This document shows, in pieces, positions 29,520 through 38,865 of a stretch of 64,000 nt of DNA (position 1 is the stretch's first letter; each line of letters starts with the position of its first letter). The notes under the pieces were generated by a model. That model was not told where the DNA came from, searched no databases, and saw only the letters and a program-made list of their open reading frames with translations. The position numbers were made by a program, and so were the translations under genes. The stretch comes from Azospirillum soli (GTDB taxonomy: Bacteria; Pseudomonadota; Alphaproteobacteria; Azospirillales; Azospirillaceae), in NCBI RefSeq assembly GCF_017876165.1, contig NZ_JAGINQ010000004.1, forward strand, positions 124,001 through 188,000, in the 5' to 3' direction.

Positions 29520-30201
29520 TCGCCGCCTCCAGGTCGCGCTTGGTGAAGTCGGGCCAGAGCGTGTCGACGAAGACCAGCTCGGCGTAGGCCGCTTGCCAGA
29601 GAAGGAAGTTGCTGATGCGCTTCTCGCCGCTGGTGCGGACGATCAGGTCGGGGTCCGGGATGTCCGTGGTGAACAGGCGGCTCGCAAAGGCCTCTTCATT
29701 GATGTCCTGCGGATCCAGCCGTCCGGCCTTGACCTCCTCGGCCAAGCGCCGCGCCGCCAGCGCGATTTCCTGCCGGGAACCGTAGCTGAGAGCGACCACC
29801 AGCGTCAGCTGGCGGTTGTCCCTGGTCAGAGTCTCGGCGTTCTCGATCAGTTGGACGATGTCGGCGGACAAGCGCGCACGGTCACCGATCACCCGCAGAC
29901 GGACGCCGCCCTTGTGCAGCTCCGCGATCTCGCTACGCAGGTAGAAGCGCAGGAGCTGCATCAGGTCGGTCACCTCCTCCTCCGGCCGGCGCCAGTTCTC
30001 GGAGGAGAAGCTGAAGATCGTCAGATAGCCGACGCCCAGCTCCCGCGCCGCCTCGACCGTGCGGCGGACGGCGTCCACGCCCTTCTTGTGGCCGGCGGTG
30101 CGCGGCAGGCCGCGCGCCTTGGCCCAGCGCCCGTTGCCGTCCATGATCACGGCCACGTGCGCGGGCGGGCGCAGGGGGCGGCTGTCTTCCGCGTCGCGCA
30201 T
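29461..30201 (-). CDS. uppS: Isoprenyl (undecaprenyl diphosphate) synthase
   Basis: Cis-prenyltransferase making the C55 lipid carrier for peptidoglycan and LPS sugars. 246 aa. HVAVIMDGNGRWA with catalytic Asp21 and the SFSSENWRRP motif, plus VRTSGEKRISNFLLWQ and ELVFVDTLWPDF, define the family. ATG 30201 lies four bases after the frr stop, better than the longer in-frame start at 30240. Confidence 0.96.
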   Translation of the reverse strand: MRDAEDSRPLRPPAHVAVIMDGNGRWAKARGLPRTAGHKKGVDAVRRTVEAARELGVGYLTIFSFSSENWRRPEEEVTDLMQLLRFYLRSEIAELHKGGVRLRVIGDRARLSADIVQLIENAETLTRDNRQLTLVVALSYGSRQEIALAARRLAEEVKAGRLDPQDINEEAFASRLFTTDIPDPDLIVRTSGEKRISNFLLWQAAYAELVFVDTLWPDFTKRDLEAAIEEFHRRERRFGATTVGSR

Positions 30202-30205
30202 GCCG

Positions 30206-30763
30206 TCAGACCTGCATGATGTCCTTTTCTTTTTGCGCAAGCGTGTCGTCGATCAGCTTGATGTACTGATCGGTGAGCGCCTGCACCTTGTCGGCCAGGG
30301 TCTTGTGCTCGTCCTGCGTGATCTCGCTGGCCTTTTCCGCCTTCTTCAGGCCGTCCATGCCGTCGCGACGGATATTGCGCACGGCGACGCGGGTCTGCTC
30401 GGCGTACTTGTGGGCGACCTTGGTCAGCTCCTGGCGGCGCTCCTGCGTCAGGTCAGGCAGCGGCACGCGGATGTTCTGCCCCTCGGTCTGCGGGTTCAGG
30501 CCCAGGCCCGAATCGCGGATGGCCTTCTCCACCGCCTTGACCATGCCCCGGTCCCAGACCTGGACGACGATCAGGCGCGGCTCGGGCACGCTGACGGTGC
30601 CGACCTCCTTGAGGTGCATCTTGCTGCCGTAGGCCTCGACGGTCACGGGCTCAAGCAGGCTGGCGGAGGCCCGGCCAGTGCGGAGACCGGTCAACTCCTT
30701 GCGAAACGCCTCAAGCGCTCCTTCCATGCGGCGCTTGAGATCCGATGCGTCGGGCGCAGCCAC
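30206..30763 (-). CDS. frr: Ribosome recycling factor
   Basis: Splits post-termination ribosomes together with EF-G. 185 aa. Typical stretches are [47 protein letters not shown] and [10 protein letters not shown]. Starts with GTG at 30763, four bases after the pyrH stop. The rpsB-tsf-pyrH-frr-uppS order is widely conserved. Confidence 0.97.
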   Translation of the reverse strand: MAAPDASDLKRRMEGALEAFRKELTGLRTGRASASLLEPVTVEAYGSKMHLKEVGTVSVPEPRLIVVQVWDRGMVKAVEKAIRDSGLGLNPQTEGQNIRVPLPDLTQERRQELTKVAHKYAEQTRVAVRNIRRDGMDGLKKAEKASEITQDEHKTLADKVQALTDQYIKLIDDTLAQKEKDIMQV

Positions 30764-30767
30764 GGGC

Positions 30768-31523
30768 TTACTCCGTTTCTTCTGTTATGATCGTGAACTT
30801 GCCCCGACCCTGCATCACCTCGGCGAAGGCGCCGGGCGTGTGGATCGAGAAGACGAGTATGGGGATGTGGCTCTCGCGCGCCAAGGAGATTGCGGAGGCG
30901 TCCATGACCTGAAGGTCACGCGCGAGCACATCGAGATAGGTAAGACGTTCGTAACGTTCCGCGTCCTTCACCTTCTTCGGATCGGCGGTGTAGACGCCGT
31001 CCACCTGCGTGCCCTTCAGCAGAGCGTCGCAGCCCATTTCCGAGGCGCGCAACGCCGCGGCGGTGTCGGTGGTGAAGAACGGGTTGCCGGTGCCGGCGGC
31101 GAAGATCACCACGCGGCCCTTTTCCATGTGCCGGATGGCGCGGCGCCGGATATACGGCTCGCACACGGACGACATGGGGATGGCCGACTGCACACGGGTG
31201 GTAACGCCCATCCGTTCCAGCGCGCTCTGCATCGAAAGCGCGTTCATCACGGTGGCGAGCATGCCGATGTAGTCAGCCGAGGCACGTTCCATGCCGCCGG
31301 CCGCGCCCTTCACACCCCGGAAGATGTTCCCCCCGCCGATGACCAGGCTGACCTGGACACCCAGCTCGATCACCGCCTTCACCTCGTTGGCGACGCGGTT
31401 GACCACCTCCGGATCGAGGCCGTAATCGCGCTGACCCATCAGCGCCTCGCCGGATACCTTGAGAAGGACTCGGCGGAAGCGGATGCCGTCAGCCGGCACG
31501 GTGTTCCCGGAGGTCTGGCCCAT
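30768..31523 (-). CDS. pyrH: UMP kinase
   Basis: Phosphorylates UMP to UDP in pyrimidine nucleotide synthesis. 251 aa amino-acid-kinase fold. [43 protein letters not shown] and [15 protein letters not shown] are family signatures. The 17-residue N-terminal extension before [12 protein letters not shown] is ordinary for alphaproteobacteria. Confidence 0.97.
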   Translation of the reverse strand: MGQTSGNTVPADGIRFRRVLLKVSGEALMGQRDYGLDPEVVNRVANEVKAVIELGVQVSLVIGGGNIFRGVKGAAGGMERASADYIGMLATVMNALSMQSALERMGVTTRVQSAIPMSSVCEPYIRRRAIRHMEKGRVVIFAAGTGNPFFTTDTAAALRASEMGCDALLKGTQVDGVYTADPKKVKDAERYERLTYLDVLARDLQVMDASAISLARESHIPILVFSIHTPGAFAEVMQGRGKFTIITEETE

Positions 31524-31580
31524 GGAGGGTTATCTCCCGATTGTTGGTGTGAAGGTGTAGCGCGGCGACTTGGCTCGTCT

Positions 31581-32510
31581 TTACTTCTGGCCGGCGGCCG
31601 CGGCGACCTCGGCGGCGAAGTCGGACTCGGCCTTCTCGATGCCCTCGCCCAGCGCGTAGCGGACGAAGCCCGTGAGCTTGACCGGCGTGCCGATTTCCTT
31701 GGCAACGTTCTCGACCACCTTGCGGACCTTGGTCTCGCCGTCGATCACGTAGGTCTGCTCCAGCAGCACCACTTCCTCGTAGTACTTGCGGATGCGGCCT
31801 TCGAGCATCTTCTCGACGATGTTCTCCGGCTTGCCCGAAGCGCGGGCCTGCTCGGCCAGCACGTTGCGCTCACGCTCGAGCGCCGAGGTATCGACGTCGG
31901 CGATGTCCAGGGCGTCCGGACGGGCGGCGGCGATGTGCATGGCGATCTGCTTGCCCAGCTCGGCCAGCTTGGCGGCGTCACCGGTCGACTCTAGGGCGAC
32001 CAGCACGCCGATCTTGCCGAGGCCCGGCGCGATGGCGGAGTGGACGTAGGAGACGACGACGCCGGCCGGAACCGACAGGCGGACCGAGCGGCGCAGGTTC
32101 ATGTTCTCGCCGACGGTGGCGATCAGGCTGGTCAGCTCGTCCTGGACGCTGTGCGAGGTGCCCGGATAGGCGGCCTGCTTCAGGGCCTCGACGTCGCCCG
32201 TGCCGGCCAGGGCCAGCTCGGCGGCCTTGGCGGAGAAGGCCTGGAACTTGTCGTTGCGGGCGACGAAGTCGGTCTCGGCGTTCACCTCGACGACGGCACC
32301 GACGGTGCCGGCGGTGGCGACGGCAACCAGACCCTCGGCGGCGACGCGGCCCGACTTCTTGGCGGCGGCGGCGAGACCCTTCTTGCGCAGCCAGTCCACG
32401 GCGCCCTCGAGGTCGCCACCGGTCTCAGCCAGCGCCTTCTTGCAGTCCATCATGCCCGCGCCGGTCTTCTCGCGCAGTTCCTTGACGAGCGAGGCGGTAA
32501 TCTCGGCCAT
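31581..32510 (-). CDS. tsf: Elongation factor Ts
   Basis: Nucleotide exchange factor for EF-Tu. 309 aa. N-terminal UBA-like domain with [18 protein letters not shown], the EF-Tu contact TDFVARN at residues 80-85, and a complete dimerisation domain. ATG at 32510. An intrinsic terminator/attenuator in the 114-bp gap to rpsB probably lowers tsf transcription relative to rpsB. Confidence 0.97.
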   Translation of the reverse strand: MAEITASLVKELREKTGAGMMDCKKALAETGGDLEGAVDWLRKKGLAAAAKKSGRVAAEGLVAVATAGTVGAVVEVNAETDFVARNDKFQAFSAKAAELALAGTGDVEALKQAAYPGTSHSVQDELTSLIATVGENMNLRRSVRLSVPAGVVVSYVHSAIAPGLGKIGVLVALESTGDAAKLAELGKQIAMHIAAARPDALDIADVDTSALERERNVLAEQARASGKPENIVEKMLEGRIRKYYEEVVLLEQTYVIDGETKVRKVVENVAKEIGTPVKLTGFVRYALGEGIEKAESDFAAEVAAAAGQK

Positions 32511-32569
32511 GTTTCGCCCTCTTCCTTCCGAACGGATCCAAGCGGATCGGGTTGTCGCTATCAACTCAT

Positions 32570-32610
32570 AAAAAAGGCAGCCGGGCCAAAGGTCGTAAGG
32601 CCCGGCTGCC
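32570..32610 (-). terminator. Intrinsic terminator/attenuator between rpsB and tsf
   Basis: A perfect 12-bp GC-rich stem (32576-32587 with 32599-32610) and 11-base loop, followed on the minus strand by six T (32575-32570). It lies 14 bases beyond the rpsB stop and 59 bases before tsf, so tsf expression depends on read-through or its own promoter. Confidence 0.85.
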
Positions 32611-32624
32611 CCGTATTACCGGGA

Positions 32625-33410
32625 TCAGGCCTGAGCTTGCTCGGCCTCGGCCCCTTCCTCTTCCGGCAGCTGCTCGGCCGGGGCGTCCTCACGGGCGCCG
32701 ACGTCGATGCCGGCGGCGCTCATCTCAGCCTGCAGGCCGTCCAGCACCGAGCCGGAGACGAGGTCGCAGTACAGGTCGATGGCGCGCAGCGCGTCGTCGT
32801 TGCCCGGGATCGGGAAGGCGACGCCGTCCGGATCGGAGTTGCTGTCGATCACCGCGATGACCGGGATGCCCAGCTTGTTGGCTTCCTTGACCGCGATCGA
32901 CTCCTTGTTGGTGTCGATGATGAACAGCACGTCCGGCAGGCCGCCCATCTCCTTGATGCCGCCCAGCGCGCGCTCCAGCTTGTCGCGCTCGCGGGTCAGC
33001 TCCAGGATCTCGCGCTTGGTCAGGCCCGAGGTGTCGCCGGCCAGACGCTCTTCCATTTCGCGCAGGCGCTTGATCGACTGGGAGATGGTCTTCCAGTTGG
33101 TCAGCATGCCGCCGAGCCAGCGGTGGTTGACGTAGTACTGACCGCACTTCGACGCGGCCTCGGCGACACGCTCCTGGGCCTGGCGCTTGGTGCCGACGAA
33201 CAGAACGCGGCCGCCGCCGGCGACGACGTCACGGACGGCCTGCAGGGCGCGGTGCAGGGCCGGGACGGTCTGCTCCAGGTCGATGATGTGCACGCCGTTG
33301 CGCACGCCGAAGATGTACGGGGCCATCTTCGGGTTCCAGCGGCGGGTGTGGTGGCCGAAGTGGACGCCGGCTTCGAGCAGCTGGCGCATGGTGAAGGACG
33401 GAATAGCCAT
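32625..33410 (-). CDS. rpsB: 30S ribosomal protein S2
   Basis: 261 aa. [24 protein letters not shown] near the start, [25 protein letters not shown] and [17 protein letters not shown] are typical. The C-terminal 25 residues are an acidic tail (Glu/Ala rich) found in alphaproteobacterial S2. ATG at 33410 is preferred over upstream in-frame codons, which lie in the leader. Preceded by a strong promoter and a structured leader. Confidence 0.98.
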   Translation of the reverse strand: MAIPSFTMRQLLEAGVHFGHHTRRWNPKMAPYIFGVRNGVHIIDLEQTVPALHRALQAVRDVVAGGGRVLFVGTKRQAQERVAEAASKCGQYYVNHRWLGGMLTNWKTISQSIKRLREMEERLAGDTSGLTKREILELTRERDKLERALGGIKEMGGLPDVLFIIDTNKESIAVKEANKLGIPVIAVIDSNSDPDGVAFPIPGNDDALRAIDLYCDLVSGSVLDGLQAEMSAAGIDVGAREDAPAEQLPEEEGAEAEQAQA

Positions 33411-33452
33411 TTGGAAAAACTTCCTTTTTCCGGTTGCTCCGCCGCGGGCAAT

Positions 33453-33469
33453 GTCCTGTGACAGGACAC
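33453..33469 (-). promoter_or_regulatory. Hairpin in the rpsB leader, possible S2 autoregulation site
   Basis: TGTCCTG and CAGGACA arms with a TGA loop (plus-strand reading) form a perfect 7-bp hairpin in the leader transcribed from 33534-33562. It lies 43-59 bases before the rpsB ATG. S2 is known to repress its own operon through an mRNA leader in other proteobacteria; function here is inference. Confidence 0.4.
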
Positions 33470-33533
33470 CGGATCGGGCCATCGGGTAAAGCCGAGGGTC
33501 CGCCAGCCCGCGTGAGGTTTTGACGACGGCGCT

Positions 33534-33562
33534 TACATAGCTTGGCGAATAGGGTTTGGCAA
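33534..33562 (-). promoter_or_regulatory. Predicted sigma70 promoter of the rpsB operon
   Basis: On the minus strand, TTGCCA (33562-33557) and TATGTA (33539-33534) are spaced by exactly 17 bases. The implied leader before the rpsB ATG is about 115 bases, long enough for regulatory structure. Confidence 0.65.
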
Positions 33563-33592
33563 CAGCGTTGGAAGGAAAAGGCAAATGGGAAC

Positions 33593-33629
33593 GCCCCCAC
33601 GCGGTGGTCGGGACCGTCGCGTGGGGGGC
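33593..33629 (-). terminator. Hairpin after the SGNH gene
   Basis: GCCCCCACGCG (33593-33603) pairs with CGCGTGGGGGGC (33618-33629), loop about 14 bases. It lies 15 bases beyond the stop of the minus-strand SGNH gene (33644). The following minus sequence has only a weak T-rich stretch, so termination is plausible but not certain. Confidence 0.45.
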
Positions 33630-33643
33630 AGGATTTCCGGCGC

Positions 33644-35005
33644 TCAGACGTCGGTGCGCGCCGATAGGTTGCCGCCAACCAGGGAGAAGATTCCGAGCAT
33701 CGCCGCCACGAAGCCGACCATGAAGAACTGGAGGTCCAGCATTTTCGGAATGTCCTGCAAGAGCGTGTCCCGGTCGGTGACGCGTTGCATGTCGATCGGA
33801 TCGGGAATCGGCAGCCCTTCGGTGGCGGAAATCACGTCGGCGATCTCACCGGCCATCAGCGCCGACCCCGGCCCCGTCAGATGCAGGTTGTCGAGACCGA
33901 AGAAACCGCCGTGCTTGAAACCGCCCAGCGCCCCGAGCGGGAGGTTGCTGAGCCGCACCTTGGCCTTGCGCAGCTTGACCCAGGTCTCGTCGACCTCTGC
34001 CTCGCAATCGTGCTTGCGATCGTGACGGCTCGACAAGGCGTAGCAATCGACGGCATGCACCCGCGACGGCTCCGGCATAGCCGCGCGGAAGGCGGCGAAG
34101 GCGCGCTGGTTGATGTCCTTGATGTGCTCGTCGAACACGCGCATCTCGGCGCCGGACATCCCGCCCAGGAACCCAAGACGCCCCACGTAGTTCGAGAAAT
34201 AGCCGGAACAGCCGGGCGATGGCTCCGAATAGTCGGCCCTGGTCCAGAGATTCCCCACGCAACGGGGGCGGACAAGCGAATTGACGTAAATGCGTTCGAC
34301 ATGGGGCACATGAGGCGCAAGGGCCTCCCCCAACTTCTGCATCAGGCCGGGAATTCGGTCGATGCTCTCCGCGAAGTCACTGTATTTCGCGGTCAGGCAA
34401 GCGCGGAACAGCCCTTCGTTGCTGCCGATGTTGATGAGCAGGCGCTTGGGCCGGCGCAATCCCACAAGTTCGACGGGCGTGACGTAGGCCAGCTCATCGA
34501 TGCCCGCAGGGTTGAGAAGGAAGGCCGTATTGAGGGCGTAGTACAGGTCGCCTTTGGCCTGGATGCCCAACGGCCCCGTGCGCACGACCTCGTTCACGAG
34601 CGGATCGATGGTCGGAAAATGCTTCGCGTAGGTGTCGGTGAAGAGGCCGCCGATGGTTGCGCCCGCGTTCGACACGTTGTCGAAGAACGGCCGTTTGGAC
34701 CATCCGTGCGGCGCCGCGCTCATCCATTGCCCGGCGTTCGTCAGAATCTTGGTGTGCAAGTCCTTCAGGTCGATGACGCCGCTGCGGAACATCGCCTCGA
34801 TGTCGAACAGCACCGGTCGTGGATAATCCGGCGTGATGAGGGGCCAGTTGAAGGCGTCGGCGACCTGCGCCGGTGGCGAGAGCTCGGCGAGAGGCGCGAA
34901 AATGCTGAGCGAGCGCACCCCGTTGAACAGCGAGTCCCCGATGGCCATGAGCTCCGGCCGCCGATAACCGTCCAGCAACGGGTGATCGAAGCTGATATCC
35001 GCCAT
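33644..35005 (-). CDS. SGNH/GDSL hydrolase-like protein with C-terminal membrane anchor
   Basis: 453 aa, no recognised specific family. AIGDSLFNG provides Gly23-Asp24-Ser25 (block I nucleophile), GSNE at 194-197 may be block III, and [12 protein letters not shown] has Asp372 and His375, the D-x-x-H of block V. A Gly/Asn-rich NAGATIGG at 113-120 could be block II. Residues 426-445 form one membrane helix, leaving a short tail. No signal peptide is seen, so the catalytic part may be cytoplasmic, facing the membrane. A lipase, esterase or deacylase role is inference. Single gene, with a palindromic site upstream and its own hairpin downstream. Confidence 0.75.
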   Translation of the reverse strand: MADISFDHPLLDGYRRPELMAIGDSLFNGVRSLSIFAPLAELSPPAQVADAFNWPLITPDYPRPVLFDIEAMFRSGVIDLKDLHTKILTNAGQWMSAAPHGWSKRPFFDNVSNAGATIGGLFTDTYAKHFPTIDPLVNEVVRTGPLGIQAKGDLYYALNTAFLLNPAGIDELAYVTPVELVGLRRPKRLLINIGSNEGLFRACLTAKYSDFAESIDRIPGLMQKLGEALAPHVPHVERIYVNSLVRPRCVGNLWTRADYSEPSPGCSGYFSNYVGRLGFLGGMSGAEMRVFDEHIKDINQRAFAAFRAAMPEPSRVHAVDCYALSSRHDRKHDCEAEVDETWVKLRKAKVRLSNLPLGALGGFKHGGFFGLDNLHLTGPGSALMAGEIADVISATEGLPIPDPIDMQRVTDRDTLLQDIPKMLDLQFFMVGFVAAMLGIFSLVGGNLSARTDV

Positions 35006-35056
35006 ATCTCCCTCCCCTTGTTTGGCCAGGTCGGGAAATAGTGCTACAGGTCAACA

Positions 35057-35077
35057 GTTTTCGAACAGTCCGAAAAC
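35057..35077. promoter_or_regulatory. Palindromic operator-like site upstream of the SGNH gene
   Basis: GTTTTCG (35057-35063) and CGAAAAC (35071-35077) are perfect inverted copies with a seven-base centre, in the 199-bp interval between dnaE's end and the SGNH start (52-72 bases upstream of that ATG). The size fits a dimeric regulator, but no regulator gene lies next to it. Confidence 0.45.
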
Positions 35078-35087
35078 GGTATTAGAT

Positions 35088-35116
35088 CCCCCTCCGTTAT
35101 TTGGGAACGGAGGGGG
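35088..35116. terminator. Perfect 11-bp hairpin between dnaE 3' end side and the SGNH promoter
   Basis: CCCCCTCCGTT (35088-35098) and AACGGAGGGGG (35106-35116) with a seven-base loop. It lies about 90 bases beyond the dnaE stop (minus strand). No T-run follows, so it may act as a Rho-assisted or mRNA-protecting structure for dnaE. Confidence 0.5.
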
Positions 35117-35204
35117 CGAATGCATACCGCAGTATGTCGTTACTGGAACGCCCGGCCTGATTCAATGACTGTGTTCGCCTTTCGTAGAAGGTCGGACACA
35201 ACGG

Positions 35205-38200
35205 TCACAACTCCACCACCTCCACCACACCCGGCACGGACTTCAGCGCGGCGCGGCTCTGCGAGGAGATTGCGAAGGCGCCGGGAAGCTGGATCTCAAC
35301 CTCCTTCAGCGGGTCGATCTCGACCAGAAGGTGGATTTTGCCCTTCCCTTTCCCAAGCCGGTCCAGCATCGCCTTGATGCTGTCAACCGGCTGGGCGTCG
35401 CGCAGCACCACCTTCAGCCCGTCGGAGACCTGCGCGACGGCGTCCTCCAGCGGCTTCACCTCCTGGCAGGTCAGGCGGATTTCCTCGCCGTTCATCTGGG
35501 CGTCCACGCTCATCAGAACGGGGCGCCCCGCCTCCAGAAGCTCGCGGTTGCCGGCCAACACCTCGGAGAAGCAGGTGACCTCGTATCCGCCGGAGGCGTC
35601 CGACAATTCCACGAAGGCGAAGCGGTTGCCGGACTTGGCGGTCTTCTCCTTCCGGCTGACCACGATGCCGGCCATCTTGTAGCGGGTGGAACCACCGCGC
35701 GACATGGCCTGGGTCAGTTCCGCCGACTTCACCACCTTCATGCGCCCAAGCGGGCCGGAGAAGGCGTCCAGCGGGTGGGCGGAGAGATAAAAGCCGATGG
35801 CGCCAAACTCGTGCTTCAGCTTCTCCAGCGGCTCCCAATCCTTGACCTTAGGCAGGTCGGGTTCCTTCAGTCCCCCGCCACCGCCGCCGAACAGGTTGCC
35901 GATGCCGCTCTCGCGCTCGGCCGTCTCCGCCTGGGCGTAGCGGATCAGCGTCTCAAGGGCCGCGTGCACCTGGGCGCGGTTGGGGTTGATCTCGTCGAAG
36001 GCGCCCGCGCAGGTCAGGTTTTCCAACTGGCGCTTGTTGATGGTCTTCAAGTCCAGGCGCCGGGCGAAATCGAACAGGCTCTTGTAGGGGCCGTTCTTCC
36101 GGCGCTCCTCGACCACCGCCTTCATGGCCGGCAGGCCGACGCCCTTCACGGCGGCCAGCGCGTAGCGCACGGCCTTGCTGCCGTCGGGTAGAACCTCCAC
36201 TCCAAAGATGGAATCGGACTTGTTGATGTCCGGCGTCAGCAGCTTGATCTTGAGGCGCGCCAGCTCCTGCCGGAAGACGTTCAGCTTGTCGGTGTTGCCA
36301 AGGTCGAGCGTCATCGACGCTGCCATGAACTCCACCGGATGGTTCGCCTTCAAATAGGCCGTGTGATAGGCGACCAAAGCGTAGGCGGCGGCGTGCGACT
36401 TGTTGAAGCCGTAGCCCGCGAACTTCATGACCTGATCGAAGATCATGCTGGCCTGATCGGGGTCCACCCCGCGCCCGGCGGCACCATCGCAGAAGATCTT
36501 CCGCTGGGCGTCCATCTCCTCTTTGATCTTCTTGCCCATGGCGCGGCGCAGAAGATCGGCGCCGCCCAGCGAATAGCCGGACAGCACCTGGGCGATCTGC
36601 ATGACCTGCTCCTGGTAGATCATGATCCCGAAGGTCTCCTTCAGGATCGGCTCCAGGGCCGGGTTCATGTAGTCGGCCGGTTCCTCCCCGTTCTTGACCT
36701 TGATGTATTTGGGGATGTTGTCCATCGGGCCCGGCCGATACAGCGACACGAGCGCGATGATGTCCTCCAGCCGGTTCGGCTTCAGGCGGCGCAGCACGTC
36801 GCGCATGCCCGAACTTTCCAGCTGGAACACGCCGGTCGATTCCGCCCGGCCCAAAAGCTCGTAGCTCTTAACGTCGTCCAGCGTGACGGTGGTCAGGTCC
36901 GGCTTTTCCGGAATCAAGTCCACCGCCGTCTTCAGCACGGTCAGCGTCTTCAGGCCCAGGAAGTCGAACTTCACCAGACCGGCCTGCTCCACATACTTCA
37001 TGTTGAACTGGGTGACCGGCATGTCCGAGCGCGGGTCTCGGTACAGCGGCACCAATTCGTCCAGCGGGCGGTCGCCGATCACCACGCCGGCGGCGTGGGT
37101 CGAGGCGTGGCGGTACAGCCCCTCCAACTTCAGCGCGATGTTGATGAGGCGGGCCACCGTCTCGTCCCCGTCGCGGGCTTGGCGCAGCAGTTCCTCGCTG
37201 TCCAGCGCCTGTTGCAGCGTGACGGGGTTGGCCGGGTTGTTCGGCACCAGCTTGCAGATCTTGTCCACCTGCCCATAGGGCATCTGCAGCACGCGCCCCA
37301 CGTCGCGCAGCACGGCGCGGGCCTGGAGCTTACCGAAGGTGATGATCTGCGCGACGCGGTCGTAGCCGTATTTGTCCTGGACGTAGCGGATCACCTCTTC
37401 GCGGCGGTCCTGGCAGAAGTCCACGTCGAAGTCGGGCATCGACACGCGTTCGGGGTTCAGGAACCGCTCGAACAGCAGGCCAAACCGCAGCGGGTCGAGG
37501 TCGGTGATGGTCAGCGCCCAGGCGACGACGGAGCCCGCGCCCGAACCGCGCCCCGGCCCCACGGGAATGTCGTGGTTCTTCGCCCATTTGATGAAATCCG
37601 ACACGATCAGGAAGTAGCCGGGGAACTTCATCTTCACGATGACGTCCAGCTCGAACTCCAGACGCTCGAAGTAGGTCTTGCGCGTTTCCGCGCGCTGCTC
37701 CGGCGTCATGTCGGGCGTGTAGACGACCTTCTCCAGCCGCATTTCCAGGCCCTCGCGGGACTGGGCTCGCAGTTCCTCGTCCTCCGTCCGGCCGGCTTCG
37801 GTGGGGAAGGCGGGCAGGATGGGCTTGATCGGCTTCAGCAGGAAGGAACAGCGACGCGCGATGGCGACGGTGTTGTCCACCGCCTCCGGCAGGTCGGTGA
37901 ACAGCAGCCGCATCTCCTCCGCCGACTTGAAGCGGTGGTCGGGGGTCAGGCGGCGGCGCTCGGTCTGGCTGATGTAGGCGCCCTCGGCGATGCACAGCAG
38001 CGCGTCGTGCGCCTCGTACATGTCCTCGGTCGCGAAATAGCAGTCGTTGGTGGCGACCAGCGGCAGGTCGTGGGCGTAGGCGAGGTCGATCAGCGCCGGC
38101 TCGATGGCGTCCTCAATCACCTGGAAATGGTCACGGTGCCGCTGAAGCTCCACGTACAGCCGGCCGGGGAACAAAGCCTTCAGCCGTTCCAGCACGTCGA

Positions 38201-38687
38201 GCGCCAAATCCTTCTGCCCCTCGCCCAGCAGGCGCCCGACAGAGCCCGCCGGGCCGCCGGTCAGTGCGATCAGCCCGCCCGAATGCCCCTCCAGCGCCTC
38301 CAGCGGCACCTGCGGGCCGGCCATGGGGTCCGACTCCAGGAAGGCCTTGGAGACCAGCTTCATCAGGTTCCGGTAGCCCTCCTCCGTCTGGCAGAGCAGG
38401 ACAAGCTGGTCGGGGGTCGAGGCCGCCTTGCCCGGAACACCGGGCTTCGTGTTGGCGGGGACGACTCGGGTGATGCCCAGCACCGTGCCGATGATCGGCT
38501 GCACGCCCGAATCGTATGCGGCCAGCGCGAATTCCAGCGCGCCGAACAGGTTGCCGGTGTCGGTCACCGCGACCGCCGGCATCTGCTGCTTGTGGCAGAG
38601 CTTGACCAGCTCCTTCACCTTGATGGCGCCCTCGGACAGGGAATAGGCGGAGTGGACGCGCAGATGGATGAAGTCGGCGTGCGGCAT
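35205..38687 (-). CDS. dnaE: DNA polymerase III subunit alpha (DnaE)
   Basis: Replicative polymerase catalytic subunit, 1160 aa. The PHP domain begins FIHLRVHSAYSLSEGAIK. The polymerase domain has GPGRGSGAGSVVAWAL and the catalytic PDFDVDFCQDRR, followed by QVMQIAQVLSGYSLGGADLLRRAMGKK. Tandem HhH (KGVGLPAMKAV), OB fold (about 1000-1080) and a tau-binding tail complete it. ATG 38687 gives MPHADFIHLRVHS, as in homologues; the upstream 23 in-frame codons are not family-like. This is the replicative DnaE1 length and not the error-prone DnaE2, which would also lack lexA linkage here. Confidence 0.97.
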   Translation of the reverse strand: MPHADFIHLRVHSAYSLSEGAIKVKELVKLCHKQQMPAVAVTDTGNLFGALEFALAAYDSGVQPIIGTVLGITRVVPANTKPGVPGKAASTPDQLVLLCQTEEGYRNLMKLVSKAFLESDPMAGPQVPLEALEGHSGGLIALTGGPAGSVGRLLGEGQKDLALDVLERLKALFPGRLYVELQRHRDHFQVIEDAIEPALIDLAYAHDLPLVATNDCYFATEDMYEAHDALLCIAEGAYISQTERRRLTPDHRFKSAEEMRLLFTDLPEAVDNTVAIARRCSFLLKPIKPILPAFPTEAGRTEDEELRAQSREGLEMRLEKVVYTPDMTPEQRAETRKTYFERLEFELDVIVKMKFPGYFLIVSDFIKWAKNHDIPVGPGRGSGAGSVVAWALTITDLDPLRFGLLFERFLNPERVSMPDFDVDFCQDRREEVIRYVQDKYGYDRVAQIITFGKLQARAVLRDVGRVLQMPYGQVDKICKLVPNNPANPVTLQQALDSEELLRQARDGDETVARLINIALKLEGLYRHASTHAAGVVIGDRPLDELVPLYRDPRSDMPVTQFNMKYVEQAGLVKFDFLGLKTLTVLKTAVDLIPEKPDLTTVTLDDVKSYELLGRAESTGVFQLESSGMRDVLRRLKPNRLEDIIALVSLYRPGPMDNIPKYIKVKNGEEPADYMNPALEPILKETFGIMIYQEQVMQIAQVLSGYSLGGADLLRRAMGKKIKEEMDAQRKIFCDGAAGRGVDPDQASMIFDQVMKFAGYGFNKSHAAAYALVAYHTAYLKANHPVEFMAASMTLDLGNTDKLNVFRQELARLKIKLLTPDINKSDSIFGVEVLPDGSKAVRYALAAVKGVGLPAMKAVVEERRKNGPYKSLFDFARRLDLKTINKRQLENLTCAGAFDEINPNRAQVHAALETLIRYAQAETAERESGIGNLFGGGGGGLKEPDLPKVKDWEPLEKLKHEFGAIGFYLSAHPLDAFSGPLGRMKVVKSAELTQAMSRGGSTRYKMAGIVVSRKEKTAKSGNRFAFVELSDASGGYEVTCFSEVLAGNRELLEAGRPVLMSVDAQMNGEEIRLTCQEVKPLEDAVAQVSDGLKVVLRDAQPVDSIKAMLDRLGKGKGKIHLLVEIDPLKEVEIQLPGAFAISSQSRAALKSVPGVVEVVEL

Positions 38688-38865
38688 GATCGGGTGTGGC
38701 ACCGGGTCGGCGGTTCGGGGTCGTTGCCTGGGATTGGTCGCGCATCCGCCGCCCACAAATCAAGGGACCAAGCGAAGTCACGGCCGCAGGGGTGACAAGC
38801 ATCGCCGATCGGCGGGCTTTGTGCTATCGAAAGAGGGAGTGCCACGACGTGAGGTGAAGGTCTCG

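Noticed and set aside
35120-35377. 85-codon + strand frame overlapping dnaE's 3' end
   Set aside because: Overlaps dnaE antisense and has no ribosome site or motif.
36339-38795. 818-codon + strand frame opposite dnaE
   Set aside because: Shadow of dnaE; no signature.
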